From Amycolatopsis sp. 195334CR (lineage in GTDB: Bacteria; Actinomycetota; Actinomycetes; Mycobacteriales; Pseudonocardiaceae): a stretch of DNA of 64,000 nt. The notes under the pieces are model-generated. The model did no database searches. It saw nothing but the letters and a program-made list of their open reading frames with translations, and was not told the origin of the DNA. Numbering within the stretch: the stretch's first letter is position 1; each line of letters begins with the position of its first letter. Position numbers and translations under genes: made by a program. The stretch spans positions 3,534,001-3,598,000 of the forward strand of contig NZ_JAFJMJ010000001.1 of assembly GCF_017309385.1 (NCBI RefSeq). The letters are read 5' to 3'. Below, one piece after another: positions 35,847 through 43,986 of this stretch.

Positions 35847-36460
35847 TAGATGTTCGGCAGCCCGGCCACCGGTAGGCAGGAGTTCTCCTCGCCGAAGCAG
35901 ATCTCGGTCCGGCTGAGGTCGATCTGCGCGGGCACGTCGGCGTAGGCGGACACGTAGTACGCGACGCCTTCGCGCAACTGGGTCTCCGACGCCGAGGCCG
36001 CCCCTTCACGCAGGACGTCGGAATCCGCGCGGGCCTTGGTTTCCGGGGCGAAGCTGCCGAACGCGATGAACTGCGCGGCGCAGTCGCTCAGCGAGACCGG
36101 GGCGCACGCCCCGGTGCTGGGGAAGCGCACCGTCGCCGGGAGCACGGCGTCGCCGGTCACCGCGGTGGGCAGGTCGGAGATCCGCAGCACCACGCCCAGC
36201 GTGGTGCGGCCGGCGGTCTCCGGCCTGCCGCGGAACCGCGTGCTGGTGCCCTGCGCGACGCCCTGCGCCACGAACGCGGCGGCGCGGTAGGCGGGCCCGC
36301 TCGGCGCGGGCAGCGTGCGGACCGGCATCGGGTCGGGCGGCCGGGTGGTGGTGGCCGGTGGGGCGCTCGGCGCGCCGGGTGCGGCTGGGCCGGCTCCGCA
36401 GCCCGTCAGCAGGGATGCCGCGCAGAAACCGGCCAGCAGTCTTCGATATCCAGAGTCCAT
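35831..36460 (-). CDS. Putative secreted lipoprotein
   Basis: A 209-residue protein from ATG 36460. The signal peptide ends in a lipobox (AASLLTGC), so it should be anchored at the membrane outer face. A proline/alanine/threonine linker follows, then a soluble domain with a cysteine pair ([19 protein letters not shown]) and a second ([15 protein letters not shown]). It resembles small sensor or substrate-binding domains of actinobacterial lipoproteins, but I recognise no family. It is divergent from gpgS and converges with the LOG gene. Confidence 0.75.
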   Translation of the reverse strand: MDSGYRRLLAGFCAASLLTGCGAGPAAPGAPSAPPATTTRPPDPMPVRTLPAPSGPAYRAAAFVAQGVAQGTSTRFRGRPETAGRTTLGVVLRISDLPTAVTGDAVLPATVRFPSTGACAPVSLSDCAAQFIAFGSFAPETKARADSDVLREGAASASETQLREGVAYYVSAYADVPAQIDLSRTEICFGEENSCLPVAGLPNIYHFGV

Positions 36461-36529
36461 GCCGGTGCCGACGGTACCGCCGGAAGGGGCCTCGGCGGGG
36501 TAACGGTTTCGGCGCCATAGGCTGTACTC

Positions 36530-37477
36530 ATGAGTAGTCTCCGGACCTGGCAGGACCCGCGCTGGTCCGTCGGCGAGCTCGTCGAGGCGAAGCGCGACCG
36601 CACGGTCTCGGTGGTGCTGCCCGCGCTGGACGAGGCCGAGACGGTCGGCGGGGTGGTCGCCTCGGTGCTGCCGCACGTGGGCCCGCTGGTCGACGAACTG
36701 GTCGTCCTCGACTCCGGCTCCACCGACGACACCGCCGAGGTCGCCGCCCGCGCGGGCGCGCGGGTGGTGCGGCGCGAGGACGTGCTCCCGGACCTCGAAC
36801 CGTGGCCGGGCAAGGGCGAGGTGCTGTGGCGCGCGCTCGCGGCCACCAGCGGCGACCTGGTCGTCTACCTCGACTCCGACCTGGTCGACCCCGACCCGGC
36901 GTTCGTGCCCGCGCTGCTCGGGCCGCTGCTCACCGCGCCGGGCGTGCACCTGGTCAAGGGCTTCTACCGCCGCCCGCTGCGCCTGGAGACCACCGAGATC
37001 GGCACCGGCGGCGGCCGCGTCACCGAACTGCTCGCGCGCCCGCTGCTGTCCGCGCTGCGCCCGCAGCTGGCCGGGCTGGTCCAGCCGCTCGGCGGTGAGT
37101 ACGCGGCCACCCGCGAGTTCCTCGAATCGGTGCCGTTCGCCGCCGGGTACGGCGTCGAGATCGGCCTGCTGCTCGACGCCGAGGCCCGCTACGGGATCGA
37201 CGCGCTCGCGCAGGTCAACCTCGGGGTGCGCAAGCACCGCAACCGGTCACTGCTGCAGCTGGGCGTGATGGCCAGGCAGATCCTCGGCACCGCGCTCGCG
37301 CGCTGCGGCATCGACCAGGCGGGCGGGGAGCTGACCCAGTTCGTGCAGGTCTCCGGCGAGTGGCTGCCCGACGTCACCGAGGTCCTGGTCGCGGACCGGC
37401 CGCCGATGCTCGAAGCCGCTCGCCTCGGCGGGGTCGTGCGTGGCCAGCACCACGGTCGCCCCGGGGCACGCCCGTAG
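36530..37477 (+). CDS. gpgS: Glucosyl-3-phosphoglycerate synthase
   Basis: A GT2-type enzyme joining glucose from NDP-glucose to 3-phosphoglycerate, the first step toward methylglucose lipopolysaccharides (Rv1208 type). Motifs: VSVVLPALDEAETVGGVVAS, LDSGSTDDT, LDSDLVDPDP (the metal-binding DSD), GGRVTELLARPLL and GVEIGLLLDAEA. ATG 36530 has TAGGCT six bases upstream. The conserved end is VADRPPM; the following residues (about 22) are antisense to cydC, and the gene overlaps that gene by 231 bases. The native tail has probably been replaced. Function is likely intact because the core domain is complete. Confidence 0.9.
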   Translation: MSSLRTWQDPRWSVGELVEAKRDRTVSVVLPALDEAETVGGVVASVLPHVGPLVDELVVLDSGSTDDTAEVAARAGARVVRREDVLPDLEPWPGKGEVLWRALAATSGDLVVYLDSDLVDPDPAFVPALLGPLLTAPGVHLVKGFYRRPLRLETTEIGTGGGRVTELLARPLLSALRPQLAGLVQPLGGEYAATREFLESVPFAAGYGVEIGLLLDAEARYGIDALAQVNLGVRKHRNRSLLQLGVMARQILGTALARCGIDQAGGELTQFVQVSGEWLPDVTEVLVADRPPMLEAARLGGVVRGQHHGRPGARP

Positions 37478-38890
37478 GACGCCGTCGAGCACGCGCCGGG
37501 CGTGGGCCGGGTCGAGGCCCTCGGTCGGTTCGTCGAGCACCAGCACGCGTGGCCGGGCCAGTACCACGCGCGCCAGCATCAGCCGTCGCCGCTGCCCGCC
37601 GGACAGCGTGGTCGCGTCGAGTTCCCAGTCGCAGTCCAGATCCGCGGCCTCGCAGGCGCGGCTGAGTTCTTCGTCGGTCGCATTGGGGGCGGCGAGCAGC
37701 AGGTTCTCCTTGACGCTGGACCGGAAGACGTGCGCGTGCGCGGTGGCCCCGCTGACCAGGCGAGGTAGTTGCGCGGGGTCGAATTCGGCGAGGTCGCGCC
37801 CGTTCACGGTGACCCGGCCCGCCTGCGGTGCGAGCAGGCCGAGCAGCACGTGCAGCACGGTGGTCTTGCCGGAACCGCTCGGCCCGAGGAGCGCGATTCG
37901 CTTGCCCGGTGGCAGATCCAGGTCGCCGAGCTCCAAGCCCCGCGCGGTGACGCCTTGCAGCCTCACGTGGATCGGGCCGTCGGGAATGTCCGCGGTGCCC
38001 GGTTCCGGCGCTGGTTCGGCCAGCAACGCCCGCAGCCGTCGCACGGACGCGCGGGCCTCGACCCAGCGTTGGGCGGCGGCGGGCAACGGCAGGACCACTT
38101 CGAAGGCGGCGAGCGTGCCGAGCGCGAGCGCGGCGGTCAGCGGGGTGGACACGTCCGCGATCAGGCAGACCACCAGCGTGGTGCCCAGTTGCAGCGCCAC
38201 CCCCGCCGCCGCGAGCGCGTTCACCCAGCGGGTGCGCTCGGTCGACGCGAGTTCGTCGACGGCCGCCGCGGCCCTGGTCAGCGCGCGTTTCTCGGCACCG
38301 TAGGCGAGGAGTTCTTCCGCACCGCGCACCAGGTCGACGGCGTGTTCGCCGACGGCCGCCCGCGCCGGTGCGCTGCGGTTCGCCGCGTTGGTCGTCAACC
38401 GGGCGCAGCACCAGGGCAGCAGGACGCCGCCGAGGACGAGGCCGGTAGCGAGCGCGAGAGCGGCGTTGAGCGAGAAGAACGCGCTGACCACCACCGCGAC
38501 CGTGCCGGTCAGCGCGGCGACCGCGGCGGGCAGCAGGCAGCGCAGCACGGCGTCCTGCACGGCGTCCACATCGGACACCACGCGGGCGAGCAGGTCGGCG
38601 TCGGACGACCGCGGATCGCGGTGCGGCAGCAGCGCCCGGTACACCCGTTCCCGGACCTCGCCGATCGCCGACAGCACGACCTCGTGCCCGGCCAGGCGTT
38701 CGGCGTACCGCAGGGAACCCCGCAGCAGGGCCAGCGTGCGCACCGCGACGATCGCCACGGTCAGCGCGGAGATCGGCGGGTGTTCGGCCGCGCGCAACAG
38801 CAGCCACGCGGCGATGCCCATCAACGCGAGCCCGGCCAGTTCGGCCGCCGTCGCGAGCAGGGCGGCCCAGAGCAGCTTGCTCAAACGCAT
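37247..38890 (-). CDS. cydC: ABC exporter subunit CydC, 3' end fused into gpgS antisense
   Basis: A 547-residue half of the CydDC transporter, which exports thiols and heme and is needed for cytochrome bd assembly. The N-terminal half has about six membrane helices, followed by the ATPase: GPSGSGKTT (Walker A), LSGGQRRR (signature), VLVLDEPTEGLD (Walker B) and ATHDPAEASGF. After that the reading frame runs about 160 bases antisense through gpgS with no homology expected there, so the true end is probably lost. It overlaps cydD by ten bases. ATG 38890 follows GGGAGG. Confidence 0.85.
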   Translation of the reverse strand: MRLSKLLWAALLATAAELAGLALMGIAAWLLLRAAEHPPISALTVAIVAVRTLALLRGSLRYAERLAGHEVVLSAIGEVRERVYRALLPHRDPRSSDADLLARVVSDVDAVQDAVLRCLLPAAVAALTGTVAVVVSAFFSLNAALALATGLVLGGVLLPWCCARLTTNAANRSAPARAAVGEHAVDLVRGAEELLAYGAEKRALTRAAAAVDELASTERTRWVNALAAAGVALQLGTTLVVCLIADVSTPLTAALALGTLAAFEVVLPLPAAAQRWVEARASVRRLRALLAEPAPEPGTADIPDGPIHVRLQGVTARGLELGDLDLPPGKRIALLGPSGSGKTTVLHVLLGLLAPQAGRVTVNGRDLAEFDPAQLPRLVSGATAHAHVFRSSVKENLLLAAPNATDEELSRACEAADLDCDWELDATTLSGGQRRRLMLARVVLARPRVLVLDEPTEGLDPAHARRVLDGVLRACPGATVVLATHDPAEASGFEHRRPVRDQDLGDVGQPLAGDLHELGQLPARLVDAAARERGAEDLPGHHAQLQQ

Positions 38891-40431
38891 GCTTCCTCCC
38901 GCAGAACGCCGTGGCGCAGTTCGACCACCCGGGTGGCCAGCGCGGTCATCGCCGGTCGGTGGGCGACCAGCACGGCGGTCCGCCCTTCGATCAACTTCGC
39001 CGCGGTGCGCAGGATCGCGGCTTCCGTGCCGGTGTCCAGGTGGGCGGTCGGTTCGTCGAACAGGAGCAGGCCGGCGTGCGGTCGCATGAAGGCGCGGGCC
39101 AGTCCGATGCGCTGGCGTTGCCCGGAGGACACGCCCTGCGCTCGGGTGAAGTCGATTTCGGCGGCCTTCGCGGCGGCCTTGGTGTCCCCGTCGGCGCCCA
39201 GACTGATGTTGTCGTCGAGGCCGCCGGGGAAGATCGTCGGCTGCTGCGGTACCCAGGCGAGCTTCGCGCGCCAGGCTTCCATGTCGAGTTCCCGCAGGTC
39301 GACGCCGTCGACGAGGACGCGTCCCCCGGTGGGCTGGACGAAGCCGAGCAGCACGGCGAGCAGGGTGCTCTTGCCCGACCCGCTCGGCCCGACCAGCGCC
39401 AGCCGCTCACCCGGCCGAATCGTCAAGTCGACGTTGGACAGTGCATTGTGGTCCCTGCCGGGGTAGCGCACGGTCACCCCGTCCAGGTGGATCACGCCTT
39501 CGCCAGGTTGCTCGGTGCCGTTCGCCGGAGGCTGCGGCAACGCGCGAACCTCGTCCAGAATCGTGAGGCCTTCCGCGCTGGCGTGGAACTTGGCGCCCGC
39601 CGCGCGCAGGGGCAGGTACGCCTCGGGCGCCAGCAACAGGATCACCAGTGCGGTCTGCGCGGCGATCCCGCCTTCGAGCAGGCGCAGTCCGACCGGTACG
39701 GCGACCAGCGCCACCGACAGCGTCGCCACCAGTTCCAGCACCAGCGCGGACAGGAAGGCGACGCGCAGCGTGCGCATGGTCGCGTTCGCGTGCGCGTCAG
39801 CCATCCGCCGCACGGTTTCCGCCTGCGCCTTCGCCCGGCCGAACACCTTCAGCGTGGGCAGTCCGGTCACCACGTCCAGGAAGTGACCGCCCAAAGTGGA
39901 CAGCAGCCGCCACTGGCGCTCGGTGCGGGCGCGGGTGTGCGCGCCGACCAGCGCGGCGAACACCGGGATCAACGGCAGCGTGAGGGCGACCGTCAGGCCC
40001 GCCACCAGATCCGCGGTGAGCAGCCGCGCCAGCACGGCGAGCGGGACGACCACCGACGCGACGAGTTTCGGCAGGTACTCGGCGAAGTACCCGTGCACGC
40101 CGTCGATCCCGCGGGTGACCAGGGTGGCCGTGTGCCCGGCGTCCCGCGTGCCCAGCGACCTGGCGAGCACGCGGTTGCGCAGCGTGGTCTTCACCGTCGT
40201 GGTGTAGCGGTCGGCGATCGCCCCGCCGGCCCACGTGAGCACCGCCCGGCCGAGGATCGCGCCGCCGAGCGCGATGGCCGGTCCCGCCGCCGGGGCGGTG
40301 AGCAGTGTCGCCAGCAGTTCCGCCTGGAACAGGATCGCGGCGGCGGTCACCGCGGCGAGCACGCCCAGTGCGGTCAGGTAACGGCCGAAGCCGGGCAGTT
40401 CCTCGCGCAGGCGTGGATCGATCGGGCGCAT
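38881..40431 (-). CDS. cydD: ABC exporter subunit CydD
   Basis: A 516-residue partner of CydC. Six membrane helices (about 20-290) precede the ATPase domain: GPSGSGKST at the Walker A, LFDEPTAHLD at Walker B and HRPAMTALATRVVEL at the H-loop. The signature motif reads VSSGQRQR instead of LSGGQ, and the stretch between the Q-loop region (FPGGLDDNISLG) and the signature is about 20 residues shorter than in most ABC proteins. That could weaken this site, as heterodimeric exporters often have one degenerate site. ATG 40431 starts nine bases after the cydB stop. Confidence 0.9.
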   Translation of the reverse strand: MRPIDPRLREELPGFGRYLTALGVLAAVTAAAILFQAELLATLLTAPAAGPAIALGGAILGRAVLTWAGGAIADRYTTTVKTTLRNRVLARSLGTRDAGHTATLVTRGIDGVHGYFAEYLPKLVASVVVPLAVLARLLTADLVAGLTVALTLPLIPVFAALVGAHTRARTERQWRLLSTLGGHFLDVVTGLPTLKVFGRAKAQAETVRRMADAHANATMRTLRVAFLSALVLELVATLSVALVAVPVGLRLLEGGIAAQTALVILLLAPEAYLPLRAAGAKFHASAEGLTILDEVRALPQPPANGTEQPGEGVIHLDGVTVRYPGRDHNALSNVDLTIRPGERLALVGPSGSGKSTLLAVLLGFVQPTGGRVLVDGVDLRELDMEAWRAKLAWVPQQPTIFPGGLDDNISLGADGDTKAAAKAAEIDFTRAQGVSSGQRQRIGLARAFMRPHAGLLLFDEPTAHLDTGTEAAILRTAAKLIEGRTAVLVAHRPAMTALATRVVELRHGVLREEACV

Positions 40432-40440
40432 GCGTTCCCC

Positions 40441-41397
40441 TCAGAAGTGCAGCAGCGTGCGGTCGCCGACCGGCCGCCGGTTCATCCGCCAGGTCAGCCA
40501 CTGCACGAGCACCACGACGGCGAGCGCGGGCACCGCGACGAAGGTGAGCAGCCGCAACGTCCCCGGCGACGCGGCCGCGTCGTGAAGGTCCAAGGACAGC
40601 AACAGATGTGGGAACCGCAGCGTCCCGACGAGCACCACGGGCAGCACCGCGAGCACCATCGAACCGGCCAGCGCGACCTTCGGCGATCCCCGCCACACCA
40701 CCAGCAGCGCCCCTATCGCCGCCGCCAACACGGCCACCGCGGGCCAGGTGCGGTCCACAGTGGACATGATCTCCCCGGACACCACCATCCACCCGGCGAC
40801 GGTGATCACCCACGCCGCCACCACCAGGACCAGCCGCCGGGCCAGGTAGCGCCCCTTCGCGGCCAGTTCGGCATCACCGCGCACGGCCAGGAAGTTGGCC
40901 CCGTGCAAGGCGGACAACGCGACGAACCCGAAGCCCCACAGCAACGAGAACGGATCGGCGACCGGGACCGGTCCGGTGGCGGGCAGCCCGCGCACCAGGT
41001 TCCCGAAGAACACGCCCCACGAAGCGGTGGTGACCAGCGCGCCACCGGTGATCAGCAGGTCCCAGCCGCCCCGCCCGGCGCCGGGCCGCCTGCTCCGCAA
41101 CTGGACGGCCGCGGTGAACGTGATCAGCCCCAGCAACATGGCCACCACGACCAGGTAGTTCTGCTTGAACACCTTGCCTTCCAGCAGCGGGAACGCGCCG
41201 AAGAGCAGACCGACCGCGGCCACCAGCCACACCTCGTTGCCCAGGAAGAACGGCCCGAACGAGCCGAGCACGCGGCGGCGTTCCGGTTCGTCTCGGCCGA
41301 AGGCGCGCACCAGCAGGCCGACGCCGTAGTCGTAACCGGCGAGCGCGAAGTACCCCGCGAGCAGCAGCCCCAGCAGGCACCAGAAGAAGATTTCCAT
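40441..41397 (-). CDS. cydB: Cytochrome bd oxidase subunit II
   Basis: A 318-residue membrane protein with about eight helices and the CydB opening EIFFWCLLGLLLAGYFALAGYDYG, followed by GFVALSALHGANFLAVRGD and the typical C-terminal VQWLTWRMNRR. With CydA it forms the quinol oxidase that reduces oxygen without proton pumping. ATG 41397 comes three bases after the cydA stop, so it is co-translated. The length matches short actinobacterial CydB. No heme ligands are expected in this subunit. Confidence 0.92.
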   Translation of the reverse strand: MEIFFWCLLGLLLAGYFALAGYDYGVGLLVRAFGRDEPERRRVLGSFGPFFLGNEVWLVAAVGLLFGAFPLLEGKVFKQNYLVVVAMLLGLITFTAAVQLRSRRPGAGRGGWDLLITGGALVTTASWGVFFGNLVRGLPATGPVPVADPFSLLWGFGFVALSALHGANFLAVRGDAELAAKGRYLARRLVLVVAAWVITVAGWMVVSGEIMSTVDRTWPAVAVLAAAIGALLVVWRGSPKVALAGSMVLAVLPVVLVGTLRFPHLLLSLDLHDAAASPGTLRLLTFVAVPALAVVVLVQWLTWRMNRRPVGDRTLLHF

Positions 41398-41399
41398 GA

Positions 41400-42563
41400 T
41401 CAGACCCCAGTCAGGACGGGCGAAGCGGGTGCGGGCTGGACCTCCGGCTCCGGCCCGCGGCGGGCCAGGCGGGACAGCAGCACCCAGTCCGCGACGGCGA
41501 GCGCGGCGAAGAGCGCGGTGAACGCGATGAACGAGGCGAGCACCTGGCCCGCGCTCAGGTCCGACATGGCGTCGGCGGTGGTCAGCTTGCCGTACACCAG
41601 CCACGGCTGCCTGCCGAGCTCGCGCACCAGCCAGCCGCAGATCGCCGCGATGAACGGCAGCGGGATGCCCCAGAGCATCAGGTGCAGCAACGGCCGCGCC
41701 CGCGCGATCCGCGCCTTCGCCAGGAACGGCAACGCGATCAAGCTCGCGAAGACGAAGAACTGCCCGATCATCACCATCAGCCCGAGCGGCAGGCCGACCG
41801 CGCCGCCGTCGAGCTTGTCCGGTTGCAGGTCGCCGATCGCCGGGAACTGGGCCGTGCCGAAGCCGAACACCACCGGCGCGGTGACCAGCGTGACCACCAC
41901 GCCGAGCCGCATCGAGCGCAGGAAGAACTCGACCTCCTCGGTGCGCCGGAGGAAGTGGTACGCGCTGATGCCGACCACGAAGACCCCGCCGGTCAGCAGG
42001 GCCGCGCTGAGCACGTGCGGCAGCGCGGCGACGAAGGTCGGGTTGGTCAGCAGCGCGCCGAAGTCGGTCAGCCGCAGCACGCCGTTCTCCTCGGTGGCGC
42101 CGACCGGGTTCTGCAGGAACGAGTTGGCCGCCATGATCCAGAACGCCGAGGCGTACGCGGTCAGCGCGACCAGCCAGATCAGCGTCAGGTGCAGCCATCG
42201 GCCCATCCGGTCCCAGCCGAACAGCCACAGCCCGAGAAAGGTCGATTCGAGGAAGAAGGCGACCAGCGTCTCGATGGCCAGCGGCGCGCCGAAGATGTCC
42301 CCGGCATAGGTGGACAACCCGCTCCAGTTCAGCCCGAACTGGAATTCCATCACGATTCCGGTCGCGATTCCCAGTGCGTAGTTGACCACGTAGAGCCTGC
42401 CCCAGAACCGCGTCATCCGGCGGTGCACCGGGCGGCCGGTGACGGCGTACCGCGTCTGCATCACCGCGACCAGCGTCACCAGTCCCAGCGTGAGCAGCAC
42501 GAACAGGAAGTGGAACGAGGTGGTGGTGGCGAACTGCAGTCTCGCGATCGGAAGTGCTTCCAT
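41400..42563 (-). CDS. cydA: Cytochrome bd oxidase subunit I, compact form
   Basis: A 387-residue quinol oxidase subunit, clearly shorter than usual CydA (about 480-520). Conserved parts remain: RLQFATTTSFHFLFVLLT (heme ligand His near 18), FFLESTFLGLWLFGWDRMG (acidic channel residues), LPHVLSAALLTGGVFVVGIS (second His) and ELGRQPWLVYGKL. The quinol-binding Q-loop is reduced to QPDKLDGG; the usual MAAAEA part with its glutamate is missing. Tandem CTACATGTAG palindromes sit just upstream. ATG 42563 follows GGAG. First gene of cydABDC. Confidence 0.9.
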   Translation of the reverse strand: MEALPIARLQFATTTSFHFLFVLLTLGLVTLVAVMQTRYAVTGRPVHRRMTRFWGRLYVVNYALGIATGIVMEFQFGLNWSGLSTYAGDIFGAPLAIETLVAFFLESTFLGLWLFGWDRMGRWLHLTLIWLVALTAYASAFWIMAANSFLQNPVGATEENGVLRLTDFGALLTNPTFVAALPHVLSAALLTGGVFVVGISAYHFLRRTEEVEFFLRSMRLGVVVTLVTAPVVFGFGTAQFPAIGDLQPDKLDGGAVGLPLGLMVMIGQFFVFASLIALPFLAKARIARARPLLHLMLWGIPLPFIAAICGWLVRELGRQPWLVYGKLTTADAMSDLSAGQVLASFIAFTALFAALAVADWVLLSRLARRGPEPEVQPAPASPVLTGV

Positions 42564-42574
42564 GGCTCCGCAGA

Positions 42575-42599
42575 CTACATGTAGGCACGCTACATGTAG
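42575..42599. promoter_or_regulatory. Tandem CTACATGTAG palindromes upstream of cydA
   Basis: Two perfect 10-base palindromes, at 42575-42584 and 42590-42599, are separated by GCACG, 12 bases before the cydA ATG. The core TACATGTA is the consensus of BlaI/MecI-type repressors. It probably controls the cyd operon. No BlaI-type gene is in the window. Confidence 0.65.
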
Positions 42600-42680
42600 C
42601 GGTCAAATTTATGGATTCAGGGAGAAGTCAGGGTTGTCTCCGGTACCTCCCCGAGACCGGCATCAGTAGAGTGCCTATCT

Positions 42681-43019
42681 ATGAAGGCGGACGCGTTGCG
42701 CGGACATCTGGACGCCCTGCTGCTGGCCGTGCTGGACGGCCGCAAGCTGCACGGGTACGCGATCATCGAGGCGCTGCAGGCCCGCAGCGGCGGGGCGCTC
42801 GACCTGCCCACCGGCACGGTGTACCCGGCGCTGCGGCGGCTGGAGCGCGCCGGGTTCCTCGCCAGCGAGTGGGACGTGGTGTCCGGGCGCAAGCGGCGCA
42901 CCTACCGGCTGACCAGGGCCGGGCAGAAGTCACTGGCCGCCGAGCGCGCCGAGTGGCAGCAGTTCACCACGGTGATCGGCGCGGTACTGGGAGGGCAGGC
43001 ATGGCCGGCGCAGGCGTGA
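42681..43019 (+). CDS. PadR-family regulator
   Basis: A 112-residue regulator of the short PadR type: HLDALLLAVLDGRKLHGYAIIEAL is the winged-helix entry, GTVYPALRRLERAGFLASEW the recognition helix and wing, and RRTYRLTRAGQKSLA the wing end. Such PadR proteins repress the gene next to them until a ligand binds. It overlaps the membrane protein gene by 19 bases. It diverges from cydA, but the cydA-proximal palindromes do not resemble PadR sites (typically ATGT-8-ACAT). ATG 42681 has TAGAGT about eight bases upstream. Confidence 0.9.
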   Translation: MKADALRGHLDALLLAVLDGRKLHGYAIIEALQARSGGALDLPTGTVYPALRRLERAGFLASEWDVVSGRKRRTYRLTRAGQKSLAAERAEWQQFTTVIGAVLGGQAWPAQA

Positions 43020-43684
43020 TCGACCGCTACCTGGAGGACCTGGCGGGCTCGCTGTACGGCTCGCCCGCGCGCAAGTCGGACCTGCTCGCCGAGGCACGCG
43101 ACAGCCTCGACGACGCCACCGAGAGCTACCGGTCGGCGGGGTACTCGGAGGAGGAGGCGCAGCGGCGCGCGGTCACCGAGTTCGGCGCGGTCGCCGAGGT
43201 GCGCGAGGACTACCAGTCCGAACTGGGGCTGGCGACCGGGGTGCAGGCGCTGCGCTCGCTGGCGCTGGCGTTGCCGCTGATGCACGTGCTGTGGGAGCTG
43301 ACCAGGCTGACCACCTTCGGGTCGTGGAGCAACGTCGGCGTGGTCATGCCCGACTGGTACGGGCCGCTCGCGCGCACCGCCGACTACACCGGGTACGCCA
43401 TGGCCGGGCTCGGCCTGGCCGCGTTGCTGGTGGCGCGGGTGCTCTGCCGGTACGCGCGCTCGGCGCGGGCCGGGCGGTGGATCTCGCTGGTGGCGGCCAC
43501 CGCGGTGGCGGCGGACCTGCTGGTGCGGGTGGCGCTGGTCAGCGCGAGCGGGTTCATCGACACCAGCCTGTTGCTGCTGTCCTGGCCGTGCGCGGTGGTG
43601 GGGCTGCTGTCGATGATGATCAGCGCGCGACTGGTCGTGCTGGCGCGACGGTCGTGGCGGGCCTGTGTCACGATCGTGGCGTGA
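43001..43684 (+). CDS. Membrane protein with HAAS/permease-prefix-like N-terminus
   Basis: A 227-residue protein. Residues about 1-70 form the helical HAAS/permease-prefix-type unit: VIDRYLEDLAGSLYG, DLLAEARDSLDDATESYRSAGYSEEEAQ and TEFGAVAEVREDY. Four hydrophobic segments follow (for example YAMAGLGLAALLVARVL). Such proteins are nearly always paired with PadR regulators, as here, and act as membrane partners of unknown substrate. ATG 43001 follows GGGAGGG. It overlaps PadR by 19 bases and the next gene by four, so all of these are one transcript. Confidence 0.88.
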   Translation: MAGAGVIDRYLEDLAGSLYGSPARKSDLLAEARDSLDDATESYRSAGYSEEEAQRRAVTEFGAVAEVREDYQSELGLATGVQALRSLALALPLMHVLWELTRLTTFGSWSNVGVVMPDWYGPLARTADYTGYAMAGLGLAALLVARVLCRYARSARAGRWISLVAATAVAADLLVRVALVSASGFIDTSLLLLSWPCAVVGLLSMMISARLVVLARRSWRACVTIVA

Positions 43685-43986
43685 CCACCGCGCTGATCTA
43701 CCTAGTCGTCATGCTGCTGGTCGCGGCCGTGGTGTTCCTGCTGGCCGCGGTCGTCTTCGGCCGGGGTGAGGAGCTGGCCCCGCTGGCGCCGGGCGCGTCG
43801 CCGACCCGGTTGCCCGCCGAGGACCTGACCGGCGAGGACCTGCGGGCCGTGCGCTTCCAGCTGGTCCTGCGCGGGTACAAGATGTCCGAAGTGGACTGGG
43901 TGCTGCGCCGGGCGGGCAACGAGCTGGACGCGCTGCGGGCCAGGGTGGCGGAGCTGGAGGGCCGCCGCCGCGAGGACGTGGGCTGA
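43681..43986 (+). CDS. DivIVA-domain-like membrane protein (Rv1209 type)
   Basis: A 101-residue protein with one N-terminal membrane helix (about residues 5-27) and a cytoplasmic part ending in a coiled coil (NELDALRARVAELEGRR). LRAVRFQLVLRGYKMSEVDWVL resembles the N-terminal DivIVA motif, which binds curved membrane. M. tuberculosis Rv1209 lies between gpgS and tagA; here the same gene follows the cyd block instead. GTG 43681 overlaps the previous stop. Role unclear, possibly in cell-pole or septum organisation. Confidence 0.8.
   Translation: MTTALIYLVVMLLVAAVVFLLAAVVFGRGEELAPLAPGASPTRLPAEDLTGEDLRAVRFQLVLRGYKMSEVDWVLRRAGNELDALRARVAELEGRRREDVG

Noticed and set aside
37405..37477. A frameshift in gpgS or cydC
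   Set aside because: Both frames are uninterrupted; a join between convergent genes explains the odd tails better than a sequencing error.
38911..42309. A 1132-codon open frame opposite the cyd operon
   Set aside because: It is the antisense of cydA-cydD, and its peptide is low-complexity R/G/Q/H-rich, as expected for a GC-rich shadow frame.
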